Counted from the stretch's first letter, positions 28,790 to 40,096 are shown. The stretch is DNA of 64,000 nucleotides from Caulobacter sp. FWC26 (GCF_002742645.2 NZ_CP033875.1:1962001-2026000), one strand, 5' to 3'. Program-made: numbers and translations. Notes: generated by a model not told the origin, from the sequence alone.

Positions 28790-29589
28790 TTCTCTGCGCG
28801 CAGCGCCGTCAGAGCTTCTGGGAACCGCCGCGACAGCGGCGCCTCCAGCGCACCGAGCTCGATCGTGTAGTCGCCTGAACCCTCGGGCCGCAGCCCCGTG
28901 ACGCGCGCGCCGTTCACGAGCCAGGATTTGTGAGTGCGCACAAAGCCGTGGGTTGCGAGCCCGTCCTGCATCGCCGCCAGCGAGGAGCGCATCAGCGGGC
29001 GTCGATCATCCGTTAGAATGAACTCCACATAGTTGCCCGCCGACCGGATGGCGACGATGTTCTCCACCGAAACACGGATCATCCGCGCGCCGTCCCGAAT
29101 GTCGAAGGTGGCCGGACGCGCCGGCGCCGCTGCGGCCGGTTTCTGGTCACTGCGCTGCAGAGCCAGCCAAAAGGCGCCGGAGGCCAGAAGATAGGCGAGA
29201 AAGTCCTTGCGAAACTCGTACGGAAACTCGGTTGAAAGCGGCCCGTAGTCGTAGGCCTCGCCCAGAAGCGCGGCATGGGCCCATTCGCGCAGCACCAGGA
29301 ACCCCGCGACGTGGAGCGCCGAGTAGGCCAGCAGCGCCGCGAGGTGCGCCGGAAGGGCGATCCACCAGCGAGGACAGGTACGGGCGGTCCAGAGCGCCAT
29401 TGCTGCGGGGATGGTGAAGATCACCATCGTCACCAGTGCGCTGCTGCCCTCCCAGATGATCGGACGGAGCGGACCCAGATCTGGCGAGTCGTGCTGGATC
29501 GTCAGCACGTTGACGATGCAGATGCAGCCGATCAGGCAGACGCCCAACAGCCAGGCTCTGAACAGCCATCGGCGTTCCTCGCCGGTCAT
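28786..29589 (-). CDS. Membrane-bound LytTR-domain DNA-binding protein
   Basis: The ATG at 29589 yields 267 residues with four transmembrane segments in the first 150 (RAWLLGVCLIGCICIV, SALVTMVIFTIPAAMALW, LPAHLAALLAYSALHVAGFLVL, FLAYLLASGAFWLAL) followed by a LytTR DNA-binding domain (MIRVSVENIVAIRSAGNYVEFILTDDRR...GFVRTHKSWLVNGARVTGLRPEGSGDY). It should regulate transcription from the inner membrane. A GTG at 29709, preceded by GAGGGGG, would add 40 disordered residues and leave 15 bp to the divergent acyltransferase start; the third-position GC of that stretch is lower than its neighbours, so I chose the ATG. Confidence 0.82.
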   Translation of the reverse strand: MTGEERRWLFRAWLLGVCLIGCICIVNVLTIQHDSPDLGPLRPIIWEGSSALVTMVIFTIPAAMALWTARTCPRWWIALPAHLAALLAYSALHVAGFLVLREWAHAALLGEAYDYGPLSTEFPYEFRKDFLAYLLASGAFWLALQRSDQKPAAAAPARPATFDIRDGARMIRVSVENIVAIRSAGNYVEFILTDDRRPLMRSSLAAMQDGLATHGFVRTHKSWLVNGARVTGLRPEGSGDYTIELGALEAPLSRRFPEALTALRAEN

Positions 29590-29724
29590 CCCCAATAGAC
29601 CGCCGTTCGGCTCCAAGGCTGTGCCGGATGTCCCAGCCAGCGCCCGCTGATCCCCCGGAGCTTGGACTGCGGCGGGCCGTCGCGGCAGGTCGGTGGCATC
29701 GCTCTTCACGTTGGAAGCCCCCTC

Positions 29725-30945
29725 ATGACCTCGGTGACAGACCTCGACAGACGCCATGACCTCGATTGGATTCGGGTTGGCGCTTTCTTTCTGCTGATCC
29801 TCTACCATACCGGAATGTTCTATGTGCCCTGGGACTGGCACGTGAAGACACCGCATCCGGTCGAGGCCCTTGAGCCGCTGATGCAACTCACGAACCCCTG
29901 GCGCCTGACCCTGTTGTTTCTCGTCTCGGGGGCCGCGACGAGGTTCATGGCCGACAGGGTTTCGGTCGGGCGGCTGACGATGTCGCGGGTCGCACGGCTG
30001 CTGCCGCCGCTGCTGTTCGCGATGTTCGTGATCGTGCCGCCGCAGAGCTATTACGAGATCGTCGAAGCCGTCGCCGCGCGCCCTGGCGCCGGACTGGTCG
30101 CAGACCCGTACGGTGCGTTCTGGCTGAAATACGTCACGGCGTCCGGGCATTGGTGCGACGGCGATGACTGCCTGATCACGCCGACCTGGAACCACATGTG
30201 GTTCGTGGCCTACCTGTTGGTTTATTCGCTGGTTTTGGCCGTGATGCTGCTGTTGCTTCCGCGCCTGGGCGCGCGGCTACAGGGCGGCTTGGAGAGAAGC
30301 CTTAAGGGCGCCGGACTGTTTGTCTGGCCGATCGCTTTTCTGGCGGCGACGCGGATCATCCTTATGCCGCACTTCGAGATCACGCATGATCTGGTGCAGG
30401 ACTGGTACAATCACGCGGTCTCGTTCACGGCGTTCCTGCTCGGCTTCGGGCTGGCCAAGTCCGAAGTCCTCAAGGCTCGCCTGATCAAGGTCCGCTGGGC
30501 GGCGCTGGCGCTTGCGCTCGCCAGCGGGGCGGGCTGGGCGACCTATGCGTGGATATACCGCGCTGACGACGCGAACCCACCGGAGACCCTGCGGATCGTC
30601 ATGCGCTGCGTCTACGCCACCGATCAATGGTGCGCGATCGCCGCCATCTTGGGCTTTGGAGCGCGGCATCTGTCGAACAAGGGCGGACCGGCGTTGCGCT
30701 ATCTGACCCTGGGCGTGTTCCCATTCTATATCGTACACCAGACCCTAATCGTCGTCATGGCGCATCACCTCGCCAAGCTGGGGCTGCCCCAGGCTCTAGA
30801 AGGCGCGATCCTGGTGGCCGCGACCTTCGCCGGGTGTTTTGCGACGTACGAGATCGTCCGACGCATCCCCAGTGTCCGAATTCTCTTCGGCTTGAAGGGT
30901 CAGCCAGCCCCAGCGCCGGCCAGCCGGCCGCCCGCCCTGGCGTAG
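29725..30945 (+). CDS. Acyltransferase family 3 membrane protein
   Basis: This 406-residue polytopic protein has about ten membrane helices. The N-terminal RRHDLDWIRVGAFFLLILYHTGMFY is the acyltransferase-3 opening, with the catalytic-type His in LYHTGMF, followed by LTLLFLVSGAATRFMADR and, near the end, FPFYIVHQTLIVVMAHHLAKLGLP. Such proteins acylate sugars or glucans at the cell surface; the acceptor is unknown. GGAAG stands 7 bases before the ATG. It is divergent from the LytTR membrane regulator, a likely controller. Its last 46 bases overlap the 3' end of phhA on the other strand. Confidence 0.82.
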   Translation: MTSVTDLDRRHDLDWIRVGAFFLLILYHTGMFYVPWDWHVKTPHPVEALEPLMQLTNPWRLTLLFLVSGAATRFMADRVSVGRLTMSRVARLLPPLLFAMFVIVPPQSYYEIVEAVAARPGAGLVADPYGAFWLKYVTASGHWCDGDDCLITPTWNHMWFVAYLLVYSLVLAVMLLLLPRLGARLQGGLERSLKGAGLFVWPIAFLAATRIILMPHFEITHDLVQDWYNHAVSFTAFLLGFGLAKSEVLKARLIKVRWAALALALASGAGWATYAWIYRADDANPPETLRIVMRCVYATDQWCAIAAILGFGARHLSNKGGPALRYLTLGVFPFYIVHQTLIVVMAHHLAKLGLPQALEGAILVAATFAGCFATYEIVRRIPSVRILFGLKGQPAPAPASRPPALA

Positions 30946-31784
30946 GCTTGGGTGCCGCGTGTCAGAACGGTGTCGCCGGGAACGATTTCGGCGACACCGA
31001 TGTCGGTGGCGGCGGCCAGCCGCTGGTAGATCGCGCCGAAATCGCGAAGGGTCACCTCCTGCAGGGTCTGGATCGAGTCGATCACGAAATAGACCTGCTG
31101 GAAGTCGTCGATCCGGTACAGCGTCCGCATCACGCGCTCCAGGTCGAAGCCGATACGGTTGGGGGAGGGGTCATCGAGGGCGAAGATCGACTCGGTCCGC
31201 GAAGACACGATCCCCGCGCCGTAAATCCGCAATCCAGCGGGGGTGTTCATCAGGCCAAACTCCACCGTGTACCAGTAGAGGCGCGCCAGATTGGCCAGGC
31301 GACCCAGGCCCAGGGCGCGGCGGCCCCCTTCGCCATAGGCCTGCATGTAGTCGGCGAAGACCGGGTCCGTCAGCATGGGCACGTGGCCGAACACATCGTG
31401 GAAGATGTCCGGTTCCTGCAGGTAGTCCAGTTCGTGCGGCTTGCGGATGAACTGGCCAGCCGGAAAGCGGCGGTTGGCGAGGTGGTCGAAGAAGACGTCG
31501 TCGGGCACCAGGCCTGGCACCGCCACCACGGTCCAGCCCGTCAGGCGCTTGAGCTCTTCGTTGATGCGGGCGAAGTCTGGAATGCCCGAGCGGTGCAGGT
31601 CCAACGCGTCCAGGCCCCGCAGGAACGCGTCGCATGCGCGACCATGCAGCATGTCGGTCTGCCGCTCGTACAGGGTGATCCAGACGTCGTGCTCGGCCTG
31701 GGTGTAGGTTTCCCAGCCCTGATCAATCGTCCAGTCGGGACGCGCGCCGGGGGGCGGTCCGTTGCTCAGGCCATCTGCGCTCAT
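30900..31784 (-). CDS. phhA: Phenylalanine 4-monooxygenase
   Basis: PhhA hydroxylates phenylalanine to tyrosine using a pterin cofactor and iron. The 294-residue protein has the iron-binding HDVFGHVPML (two His) and WYTVEFGLM (Glu), the pterin-side segments DYLQEPDIFHD and YGAGIVSS, and the tyrosine hydroxylase-type core starting WETYTQAEHDVWITLYERQ. The C-terminus (residues about 280-294, AYARAGGRLAGAGAG) is low in complexity and overlaps the convergent acyltransferase gene. Preceded by a 133-bp gap with two inverted repeats. Confidence 0.95.
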   Translation of the reverse strand: MSADGLSNGPPPGARPDWTIDQGWETYTQAEHDVWITLYERQTDMLHGRACDAFLRGLDALDLHRSGIPDFARINEELKRLTGWTVVAVPGLVPDDVFFDHLANRRFPAGQFIRKPHELDYLQEPDIFHDVFGHVPMLTDPVFADYMQAYGEGGRRALGLGRLANLARLYWYTVEFGLMNTPAGLRIYGAGIVSSRTESIFALDDPSPNRIGFDLERVMRTLYRIDDFQQVYFVIDSIQTLQEVTLRDFGAIYQRLAAATDIGVAEIVPGDTVLTRGTQAYARAGGRLAGAGAG

Positions 31785-31875
31785 GCGATGACGCTACGCC
31801 CCGGATTTGGCAATTGCTGTTCGGAATTTTCGCTAAAACGCCAGATCGGCGGAGAAACGTTGTTCTCAAACGGGG

Positions 31876-31910
31876 CTCGTTCGCAACGAGATGCCGCCAA
31901 TCTTGGCGGC
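31876..31910. promoter_or_regulatory. Two adjacent inverted repeats between phhA and hspQ
   Basis: CTCGTT-CGC-AACGAG (31876-31890) is followed 2 bases later by GCCGCCAA-TC-TTGGCGGC (31893-31910). Both are perfect. They lie 92-126 bases upstream of the phhA start and 8 bases beyond the hspQ stop. The second could be the stem of an hspQ terminator, but no T run follows it. The first looks more like a protein-binding site for phhA. Confidence 0.45.
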
Positions 31911-31917
31911 AGCCCGC

Positions 31918-32247
31918 TCAGTGCGAAATTCGCGGCCGAAGCTTGTAGAGCCCGTGATCGAACGACTCGAAAATCACCGCCGTCTGCGGGTGGCCGACCG
32001 GCTCGCCGCTGTCGTCGGGGAGCAGGTTCTGCTCGGACACGTAGGCCACATAGCTGTTGTCCTCATTCTCGGCCAACAGATGGTAGAAAGGCTGGTCCTT
32101 GGTCGGCCGAATATCCTCGGGGATGGATTCCCACCATTCCTCGGTATTGGCGAACACAGGGTCGACGTCGAACACCACGCCCCGAAAGGGGAAGATGCGG
32201 TGGCGGACGACCTGACCGATCGCGAATTTGGCGAGTCGAGCATTCAT
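31918..32247 (-). CDS. hspQ: Heat shock protein HspQ (hemimethylated-DNA-binding-like YccV fold)
   Basis: The 109-residue product matches HspQ: KFAIGQVVRHRIFPFRGVVFDVDPVFANTEEWW, PFYHLLAENEDNSYVAYVSEQNLLPDDSGEPVGHP, FESFDHGLYKLRP. In enterobacteria HspQ helps proteolysis of misfolded proteins and modulates Lon. The C-terminus ends RPRISH. It is divergent from ppx across a 161-bp gap; I see no convincing heat-shock sigma promoter there. Confidence 0.92.
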   Translation of the reverse strand: MNARLAKFAIGQVVRHRIFPFRGVVFDVDPVFANTEEWWESIPEDIRPTKDQPFYHLLAENEDNSYVAYVSEQNLLPDDSGEPVGHPQTAVIFESFDHGLYKLRPRISH

Positions 32248-32408
32248 GGCGATCAGATTAGCAGGCGCACCTGACTGATTCCTGAACGTAATCGTCGGAA
32301 GGCGGATGACAAGGCGGCGCCTTCCGGCGCGCGAGTGACATGCTATGGTCGACTCGAAATGAGACGTCGCAGCTGTTCGCGACGTCTGCGAGACAGGTGG
32401 TTAGGACC

Positions 32409-33515
32409 ATGTCGGAGGCGCCGCGCGCGCCCGGCGCGCCAGGAGGGCGGCGCCGGCGGTCGCCGGAGGAGACGTCGTGCTATGCGGCGCTCGATCTCGG
32501 GACCAACAACTGCCGCCTTTTGGTGGCGACGCCCACGCCGCGCGGGTTCCGCGTGGTCGAGGCCTATTCCCGCATCGTTCGCCTGGGAGAGGGTCTTTCC
32601 CAGACGGGTCAGTTGTCGGACGCGGCCATGGATCGCTCTCTGGCGGCCCTGAAGGTCTGCGCCGAGAAGATTCGCCGGCGCAAGGCGATCCGCGTGAAGG
32701 CGGTCGCGACCCAGGCCTGCCGAGGCGCGGCCAATGGTCCAGAGTTTGTTCGCCGGGTCCACGAAGAGACAGGCCTCAAGCTTCAGATCATCAGTCCGCG
32801 CGAGGAAGCGCAGCTTTCGGTCGCCGGGTGCATGAGCCTGTTCGACCGTCAGCAGGACGCGGCCCTGGTCATTGATGTCGGCGGCGGCTCGACGGAGCTG
32901 TCCTGGGTGGACCTGAAGAGCGGTGGGTTGGACGCCAAGCCCCGACAGTTCGCGGCCTGGAAATTGCCGATCAAGGCCTGGCTGTCGATCCCTGTCGGCG
33001 TGGTCACCCTGGCCGAGCGCTTTCCCGAGGGCGAACGAGCCAATCCGGCCTGGTTCCGCGCCATGGTCGACGATGTGAAGGCCCGGATCGAGACGTTCCC
33101 GCATGCCGAGCCGATGCGGAAGGTGTTTGCGGAGGGCCGGGCGCATCTGGTCGGCACCTCCGGCGCCATCACCAGTCTCGCGGGTCTGCACCTGGGCTTG
33201 CAGCGCTATGACCGCAACGTGGTCGATGGTCTGTGGATGAACCGCACCGACTGCGACGCGGCCGCCGATCGCTTGCTGGCCCTCACCTCGGCGGAACGCG
33301 CGGCCGAACCCTGTATCGGGGCCGACCGCGCCGATCTGGTCCTGGCCGGCGCGGCGATCCTCCAGGCGGTCCAGGAGTTGTGGCCATGTTCGCGCGTGCG
33401 TGTCGCCGATCGAGGGCTTAGAGAGGGGCTGCTATTGTCCTTGATGTCCGATCAGCAGCGACGCCCGCGCCGGCGTCGTCGCGGCGGCGCCCCGAAGAAG
33501 TCCGAAGCCGCATGA
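32409..33515 (+). CDS. Ppx/GppA family exopolyphosphatase/guanosine pentaphosphate phosphatase
   Basis: The ATG at 32409 gives 368 residues: a basic, Pro/Arg-rich leader (residues 1-22) then the ASKHA fold, YAALDLGTNNCRLLVATP (phosphate loop), RIVRLGEGL, VATQACRGAANGPEFVRRV, VIDVGGGSTELSWVD (second phosphate loop) and VGTSGAITSLAGLHLGL. The family cleaves polyphosphate or pppGpp. It ends in a basic tail (RRPRRRRRGGAPKKSEAA). Its stop overlaps rlmE by 4 bases, an arrangement that ties it to rRNA modification. Confidence 0.9.
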   Translation: MSEAPRAPGAPGGRRRRSPEETSCYAALDLGTNNCRLLVATPTPRGFRVVEAYSRIVRLGEGLSQTGQLSDAAMDRSLAALKVCAEKIRRRKAIRVKAVATQACRGAANGPEFVRRVHEETGLKLQIISPREEAQLSVAGCMSLFDRQQDAALVIDVGGGSTELSWVDLKSGGLDAKPRQFAAWKLPIKAWLSIPVGVVTLAERFPEGERANPAWFRAMVDDVKARIETFPHAEPMRKVFAEGRAHLVGTSGAITSLAGLHLGLQRYDRNVVDGLWMNRTDCDAAADRLLALTSAERAAEPCIGADRADLVLAGAAILQAVQELWPCSRVRVADRGLREGLLLSLMSDQQRRPRRRRRGGAPKKSEAA

Positions 33516-34219
33516 GCGAAGATCCTCCCCGCCGTCGTATGGTCAAGCCGCCGACGGGCGGCAACGAAGGCGGACGTGGCAAGCCCGCGCGCCTGAAGAC
33601 CGCCTATGGCCGCACCCCCAGCCAGCAGGCTTGGCTGGAGCGGCAGATCAACGACCCGTTCTCGGCCAAGGCCCGGGCGTTGGGCTATCGCAGCCGCGCG
33701 GCGTTCAAGATCAGCGAGATCGACGACAAGTTCCATTTCTTCCGCAAGGGCGCGAAGGTCATCGATTTGGGCTGTGCGCCGGGCGGCTGGCTGCAGATCG
33801 CGGTCGAGCGTGGCGTAACCACCCTGGCGGGGATCGACCTGTTGCCTGTCGATCCGGTGGCGCCGGCGCACCTTCTGGAGATGGACTTCACCGCCGACGG
33901 CGCGCCCGAGAAGCTTCTGGAGCTTCTGGGCGGCGAGCCTGACCTCGTCATGTCCGACATGGCCCCGAACACCGTGGGCCACCGCGAGACCGACCACCTG
34001 AGGATCGTCGGCCTGATCGAGATCGCCGCCGAGTTCGCGATCGATGTGCTCAAGCCGGGCGGCGCCTTCGTCGCCAAGGCGTTCCAGGGCGGAGAGACGG
34101 CCGAGATCATCGGCAAGCTGAAGCGGCATTTTGACAAGGTCCAGCATTTCAAGCCCAAGGCCAGTCGGCAGGACAGCTCGGAGGTGTTCCTGGTCGCGAC
34201 GGGATTCAAGGGGCGGTGA
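33512..34219 (+). CDS. rlmE: 23S rRNA (uridine-2'-O)-methyltransferase
   Basis: RlmE methylates U2552 in the ribosomal A loop with SAM. The 235-residue protein has a basic leader, then DPFSAKARALGYRSRAAFKISEID, the SAM-binding VIDLGCAPGGWLQIAVERG, the catalytic region MDFTADGAPEKLLELLGGEPDLVMSDMAPNTVGHRETDHLR and the lysine-bearing FVAKAFQGGE and KASRQDSSEVFLVATGF. K-D-K-E methyltransferase residues are present. It overlaps ppx upstream and the channel gene downstream. Confidence 0.95.
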   Translation: MSEDPPRRRMVKPPTGGNEGGRGKPARLKTAYGRTPSQQAWLERQINDPFSAKARALGYRSRAAFKISEIDDKFHFFRKGAKVIDLGCAPGGWLQIAVERGVTTLAGIDLLPVDPVAPAHLLEMDFTADGAPEKLLELLGGEPDLVMSDMAPNTVGHRETDHLRIVGLIEIAAEFAIDVLKPGGAFVAKAFQGGETAEIIGKLKRHFDKVQHFKPKASRQDSSEVFLVATGFKGR

Positions 34220-35259
34220 GGCCGGGGGAGCGCGTGATCGGTGGGCTGATCGCGCGGCCCTTTCGCAATCTGGCCTTCGCCGTGGCGTTCGTGCTGGCGG
34301 TGGCGGGCGTCGCGATCCTGGCCTACATGCGCGCCGGCTGGTCGTTCGACGACGCCCTCTATATGGTCACCCTGACGATTTTCACGGTGGGCTACGGCGA
34401 GGTTCGCCCCGTCGACACCGACTACTTGCACGCCGTGACGATGGGCACGATGGTGTTTGGGTGCACCGGCGTCATTGTTGTCACCGGTGCCTTGGTTCAG
34501 GCGCTGACCCAGTCTCAGCTGGAACATTTCTTTGGGAAGCGCGTGGAACGCGACATCGAAAAGCTCGACGATCACATCGTCATCTGCGGCTTTGGGCGCA
34601 TCGGCCTGATGCTCGCCAACGAACTGTCGGCTGCGGGCGAGCGCTTCGTGGTGATCGAGCGCGACGAGGCGCGGTGCCAGGAGGCGCGGGACCTCGGCTA
34701 CCTCTGCCGGCACGCCGACGCCACCGACGAGGATATCCTGCGCGCCATGCGCGTTGAACGCGCCAAGGTGCTGGCGACCGTACTTCCAGACGACGCGGCG
34801 AACGTGTTCATCACGCTGTCGGCCCGTAGCCTGAACCCCAAGATCGAGATCATCGCGCGGGGCGAACGACCCACGACCGAGCGCAAGCTGGTCCAGGCCG
34901 GCGCGGACAAGGTGGTGATGCCCGCTCACATCGGCGCCGAGCGGATCGCCGAGATGATCCTCTATCCGCGCCTGGCCAGCTTTCTGAAGGAGGCCCGGGC
35001 GCCCGCCGCCCACCAGAGTGAAGCGCTGGCGCAGTTGGGCCTGGACCTCGGACTGGTCACGGCGCCGGCGTCCTTCGCCGCGCGGCGCGTCACGGTGGGC
35101 GAGTTCGAGCGGCGAGGGGGCGTGCTGGTCGTCCGGATCGAGCGCGCCAACGGGACCCTGATCGAAAAGCCCAAGCCCGACGAGGTCATCAGCGCGGGTG
35201 ACGGCGTGGCGGTTCTGTCCAAGCTTGGTCGCCTGGGTCTGGACGCCATCGCGGACTGA
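34216..35259 (+). CDS. Two-TM potassium channel with RCK/TrkA-N and TrkA-C domains
   Basis: A GTG start overlaps the rlmE stop (GTGA). The 347-residue protein has two membrane helices (LAFAVAFVLAVAGVAILAYM and VTMGTMVFGCTGVIVVTGALV) flanking a pore with the selectivity filter TVGYGE (about residues 57-62). From residue 118 comes an NAD-binding RCK domain (DDHIVICGFGRIGLMLANELSAAGERFVVIERD), then a TrkA-C-like domain near residues 255-345. It is a Kch/MthK-type ligand-gated K+ channel of the inner membrane. Confidence 0.88.
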   Translation: MRPGERVIGGLIARPFRNLAFAVAFVLAVAGVAILAYMRAGWSFDDALYMVTLTIFTVGYGEVRPVDTDYLHAVTMGTMVFGCTGVIVVTGALVQALTQSQLEHFFGKRVERDIEKLDDHIVICGFGRIGLMLANELSAAGERFVVIERDEARCQEARDLGYLCRHADATDEDILRAMRVERAKVLATVLPDDAANVFITLSARSLNPKIEIIARGERPTTERKLVQAGADKVVMPAHIGAERIAEMILYPRLASFLKEARAPAAHQSEALAQLGLDLGLVTAPASFAARRVTVGEFERRGGVLVVRIERANGTLIEKPKPDEVISAGDGVAVLSKLGRLGLDAIAD

Positions 35260-36825
<1,566 letters not shown>

Positions 36826-36828
36826 CCG

Positions 36829-37224
36829 ATGCGGATGGCCTTCGAGCTGCAGATGATCGCCGTGGCGGTCGTCATCGGGATTCTCAACCTGCTCTGGGCG
36901 TCGGCCGCCGCCCAGCCGCAGCGCGGCTTGAAGTGGAATGTCGGTCCTCGCGACGAGAAGATCGAGCTGACCGGCATGGCCGCTCGGCTCACGCGGGCCT
37001 TCGCCAATTTCCGCGAGACCTTTCCGTTCTTCTTGGCCTTGGTCATCATCGACTACCTGGGAGGTCGCCTGGGGGATCTGACGGCCTATGGCGCGGCGCT
37101 GTATGTCGCCGCGCGCGCGGCCTATGTGCCGCTCTATGCGTTCGGTGTGCCCTTTGTCCGCAGCCTGGTCTGGCTAGCGTCGATGTTTGGGATCCTGATG
37201 CTGCTCGCGGCCCTGGTGGTCTGA
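36829..37224 (+). CDS. MAPEG-family membrane protein
   Basis: A 131-residue four-helix membrane protein that begins 3 bases after guaB. The helix 1 segment (LQMIAVAVVIGILNLLWASAAA), the DEKIELTGMAARLTRAFANFRETFPFFLALVIIDY region (the conserved RxxxNxxE-type MAPEG stretch) and the later ARAAYVPLYAFGVPFVRSLVWLASMFGILMLLAALV fit the membrane-associated eicosanoid/glutathione metabolism fold. Bacterial members have no firm function. Its stop overlaps the following methyltransferase start by one base. Confidence 0.85.
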   Translation: MRMAFELQMIAVAVVIGILNLLWASAAAQPQRGLKWNVGPRDEKIELTGMAARLTRAFANFRETFPFFLALVIIDYLGGRLGDLTAYGAALYVAARAAYVPLYAFGVPFVRSLVWLASMFGILMLLAALVV

Positions 37225-38501
37225 TGCGGGACGGAGGACGGGTTTCAGCGGCGATCGAGGTTCTCACCGAGATCGAGGCACGGCATTTTCCGGTGAAGAT
37301 GGCGCTGAAGCGCTGGGGCGAGACCGCGCGCTATGCGGGGTCCAAGGACCGCGCGTTCGTGTCGGGTCTGGTGCTGGACGCGCTGCGCCGCAAGCGCTCG
37401 CTAGGCTGGATGATGGCGGACTCCAGCGCCCGGGGCGTGATGTTGGGCGTGCTGGCCTTCATGTGGAAGTGGCCGGTCGAGCGGATCGCGGAAGCCGCCG
37501 CTGAGGAGCACGGCTTCGGCGCCCTGACGGACGTCGAGCGTGAGCACCTAGCCACGCCGGTTTCCATCGAAGGCGCGCCGGCGCCCGTAGCGGGCGACTA
37601 CCCCGATTGGCTGGAGCCGCACCTAGGGCGCGCTTTGGGCGCGGATCAGGCGGTCGAAATGCGCGCCTTGTCGGAACGCGCCCCGGTAGATCTGCGGGTC
37701 AACACGCTGAAGACCGATGTCGAACGTTGCGCCAAGGCCCTGGCCTTGATCGACGCCGCCCCGGCCGGCGTCTTGCCGACCGCCTTCCGCATTCCCGCGC
37801 CCGCCGCCGCCGACCGCACGCCGTCGGTGGAGGCCGTGCCCGCCTTCTCGAAGGGCTGGTTCGAGGTTCAGGACCTGGGCTCGCAGATCGCCGCAGCCGT
37901 GGCGGGCGAGGTGAAGGGCAAGCAGGTTCTCGACTTCTGCGCCGGCGGGGGCGGCAAGACGCTGGCCCTTGCGGCCGCCATGGGCAATAGCGGCCAGATC
38001 TTCGCGCACGACAGCGACGCGCGTCGCCTTGCCGACACCATCCGCCGTGGTCAGCGCGCCGGTGTTCGCAACCTGCAGATCCGCTCGCCGATCGAGGCCA
38101 CGCCCCTGAAGGGCCTGGAAGGCAAGATCGACGTCGTCTTCGTCGATGCCCCTTGCACGGGCGCCGGCACTTGGCGCCGCCACCCGGACGCCAAGTGGCG
38201 TCTGTCGCCCGACCAGCTGGCCAAGCGCCAGATCGAGCAGGACAGCGTGCTGGAAGACGCCGCGACCTTCGTGAAGGCCGGCGGTCGCATGATCTATGTG
38301 ACCTGCTCGCTGCTGACCGAGGAGAACGAGGACCGTGTCGCCGGCTTCCTCGAGCGCCACCCTGAATTCACCGTCAAACCGATCGCCCTGGACGGGGTCA
38401 CCCATGTGACCCCGGAAGGCTATCTGCGCCTGACGCCCCATCGCGCGGGCACGGACGGCTTCTTCGCCGCCGTGCTGCAACGCGCCTCCTATACGCCCTG
38501 A
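37224..38501 (+). CDS. RsmB/NOP-family RNA (cytosine-5)-methyltransferase
   Basis: The 425-residue protein carries an N-terminal NusB-like helical region (to about residue 130) and a SAM methyltransferase domain: [41 protein letters not shown] (motif I), [20 protein letters not shown] (motif IV, with the release Cys) and [15 protein letters not shown] (motif VI, with the nucleophilic Cys). It methylates a cytosine in rRNA, probably 16S, as RsmB does; the exact site is not certain. The longer frame upstream of 37224 overlaps the MAPEG gene and is not used. Confidence 0.9.
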   Translation: MRDGGRVSAAIEVLTEIEARHFPVKMALKRWGETARYAGSKDRAFVSGLVLDALRRKRSLGWMMADSSARGVMLGVLAFMWKWPVERIAEAAAEEHGFGALTDVEREHLATPVSIEGAPAPVAGDYPDWLEPHLGRALGADQAVEMRALSERAPVDLRVNTLKTDVERCAKALALIDAAPAGVLPTAFRIPAPAAADRTPSVEAVPAFSKGWFEVQDLGSQIAAAVAGEVKGKQVLDFCAGGGGKTLALAAAMGNSGQIFAHDSDARRLADTIRRGQRAGVRNLQIRSPIEATPLKGLEGKIDVVFVDAPCTGAGTWRRHPDAKWRLSPDQLAKRQIEQDSVLEDAATFVKAGGRMIYVTCSLLTEENEDRVAGFLERHPEFTVKPIALDGVTHVTPEGYLRLTPHRAGTDGFFAAVLQRASYTP

Positions 38502-38533
38502 TCGCTCAAGTCCGACCGCTGGAGACCTCGCCC

Positions 38534-40096
38534 ATGACTCAGAAAACCGACCACCAGCGCGTCCTGATCGTCGACTTCGGCAGCCAGGTCACCCAGCTGA
38601 TCGCGCGCCGGGTGCGTGAGGCCGGCGTCTATTGCGAGATTCATCCGTTCGACAAGGCCGAGACCATCGTCGACGACTATCAGCCCAGCGCCATCATCCT
38701 GTCGGGCGGTCCGGCCAGTGTGCTGGAGCAGGATAGCCCTCGCATCGGCCGCAAGCTGTTCGACCTTGGCTTGCCGATGCTGGCCATCTGCTATGGCCAG
38801 CAACTTCTGTGCGACGTTCTGGGCGGCAAGGTCGAGGGCGGTCACGCGGGTGAGTTCGGCCGCGCCGAACTGACCATCGGTAAGCAAAGCCCACTGTTCG
38901 CCGGCCTGGCCGGCGTCGGCGAGGTCGAGACGGTGTGGATGAGCCACGGCGACCGCGTCACCGCGATTCCGGAGGGCTTTGAGGTCATCGCTACTTCGAC
39001 CGGCGCGCCGTTTGCAGCGATCGGCAATGACGCCAAGAAAATCTATGCGCTTCAGTTCCACCCCGAGGTCTATCACACGGTCAACGGACCCGCGATGTAC
39101 CGGAACTTCCTGTTCAATATCGCCGGCCTGAAGGGCGACTGGACCATGGCGGCCTTCCGCCAGGAGATGGTCCAGAAGATCCGCGACCAGGTCGGTTCGG
39201 GCAAGGTGATCTGCGGCCTGTCGGGCGGCGTCGACAGCTCTGTGGCCGCCGTGCTGATCCACGAGGCGATCGGCGACCAGCTGACCTGCGTGTTCGTCGA
39301 CACAGGCCTGCTGCGCAAGAACGAGGCCGACCAGGTCGTGACCCTGTTCCGCGACCACTACAACATCCCGCTGGTCCATGTGGACGCCGGTGACCTGTTC
39401 CTGGGCGAACTGGCCGGCGTCAGCGACCCGGAGACCAAGCGCAAGACCATCGGCCGTCTGTTCATCGATGTCTTCGACAAGGAAGCCGCCAAGATCGACG
39501 GCGCGGAGTTCCTGGCCCAGGGCACGCTCTATCCCGACGTCGTCGAGAGCGTCTCGGCGCGCGGCGGCCCCTCTGCGGTGATCAAGAGCCACCACAATGT
39601 CGGCGGTCTGCCGGACTACATGAAGCTGAAGCTGGTCGAGCCGCTGCGCGAGCTGTTCAAGGACGAAGTTCGGGCGCTGGGCGTCGAGCTGGGCTTGGCC
39701 CCAGCCTTCGTCGGCCGCCATCCGTTCCCTGGTCCGGGTCTGGCTATCCGCATCCCGGGCGAGATCACGCCCGAGAAGGTCAAGATCCTACAAGACGCTG
39801 ACGCCATCTACCTCGAAGAAATCCGCAATGCGGGCCTCTACGACCAGATCTGGCAGGCCTTCGCCGTGCTGCTTCCTGTGAAAACGGTCGGCGTGATGGG
39901 CGACGCGCGCACCTACGAGAACGTGCTGGCCCTGCGAGCCGTGACCTCGACCGACGGCATGACCGCAGACTTCTTCGAGTTCCCATGGCCCGTGCTGGGC
40001 AAGACCGCCACGCGCATCATCAACGAGGTTCGCGGCGTCAATCGCGTCGTTTACGACGTGACCAGCAAGCCGCCCGGCACGATCGAGTGGGAATGA
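38534..40096 (+). CDS. guaA: GMP synthase (glutamine-hydrolysing)
   Basis: GuaA aminates XMP to GMP. The 520-residue protein has an N-terminal class I amidotransferase domain ([13 protein letters not shown] with the catalytic Cys, [10 protein letters not shown] with the His), the ATP pyrophosphatase domain ([17 protein letters not shown]) and the C-terminal dimerisation domain ending [12 protein letters not shown]. The 3' end is intact. This gene end is a well-known integration target for genomic islands, and an integrase lies 318 bp downstream. Confidence 0.97.
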   Translation: MTQKTDHQRVLIVDFGSQVTQLIARRVREAGVYCEIHPFDKAETIVDDYQPSAIILSGGPASVLEQDSPRIGRKLFDLGLPMLAICYGQQLLCDVLGGKVEGGHAGEFGRAELTIGKQSPLFAGLAGVGEVETVWMSHGDRVTAIPEGFEVIATSTGAPFAAIGNDAKKIYALQFHPEVYHTVNGPAMYRNFLFNIAGLKGDWTMAAFRQEMVQKIRDQVGSGKVICGLSGGVDSSVAAVLIHEAIGDQLTCVFVDTGLLRKNEADQVVTLFRDHYNIPLVHVDAGDLFLGELAGVSDPETKRKTIGRLFIDVFDKEAAKIDGAEFLAQGTLYPDVVESVSARGGPSAVIKSHHNVGGLPDYMKLKLVEPLRELFKDEVRALGVELGLAPAFVGRHPFPGPGLAIRIPGEITPEKVKILQDADAIYLEEIRNAGLYDQIWQAFAVLLPVKTVGVMGDARTYENVLALRAVTSTDGMTADFFEFPWPVLGKTATRIINEVRGVNRVVYDVTSKPPGTIEWE

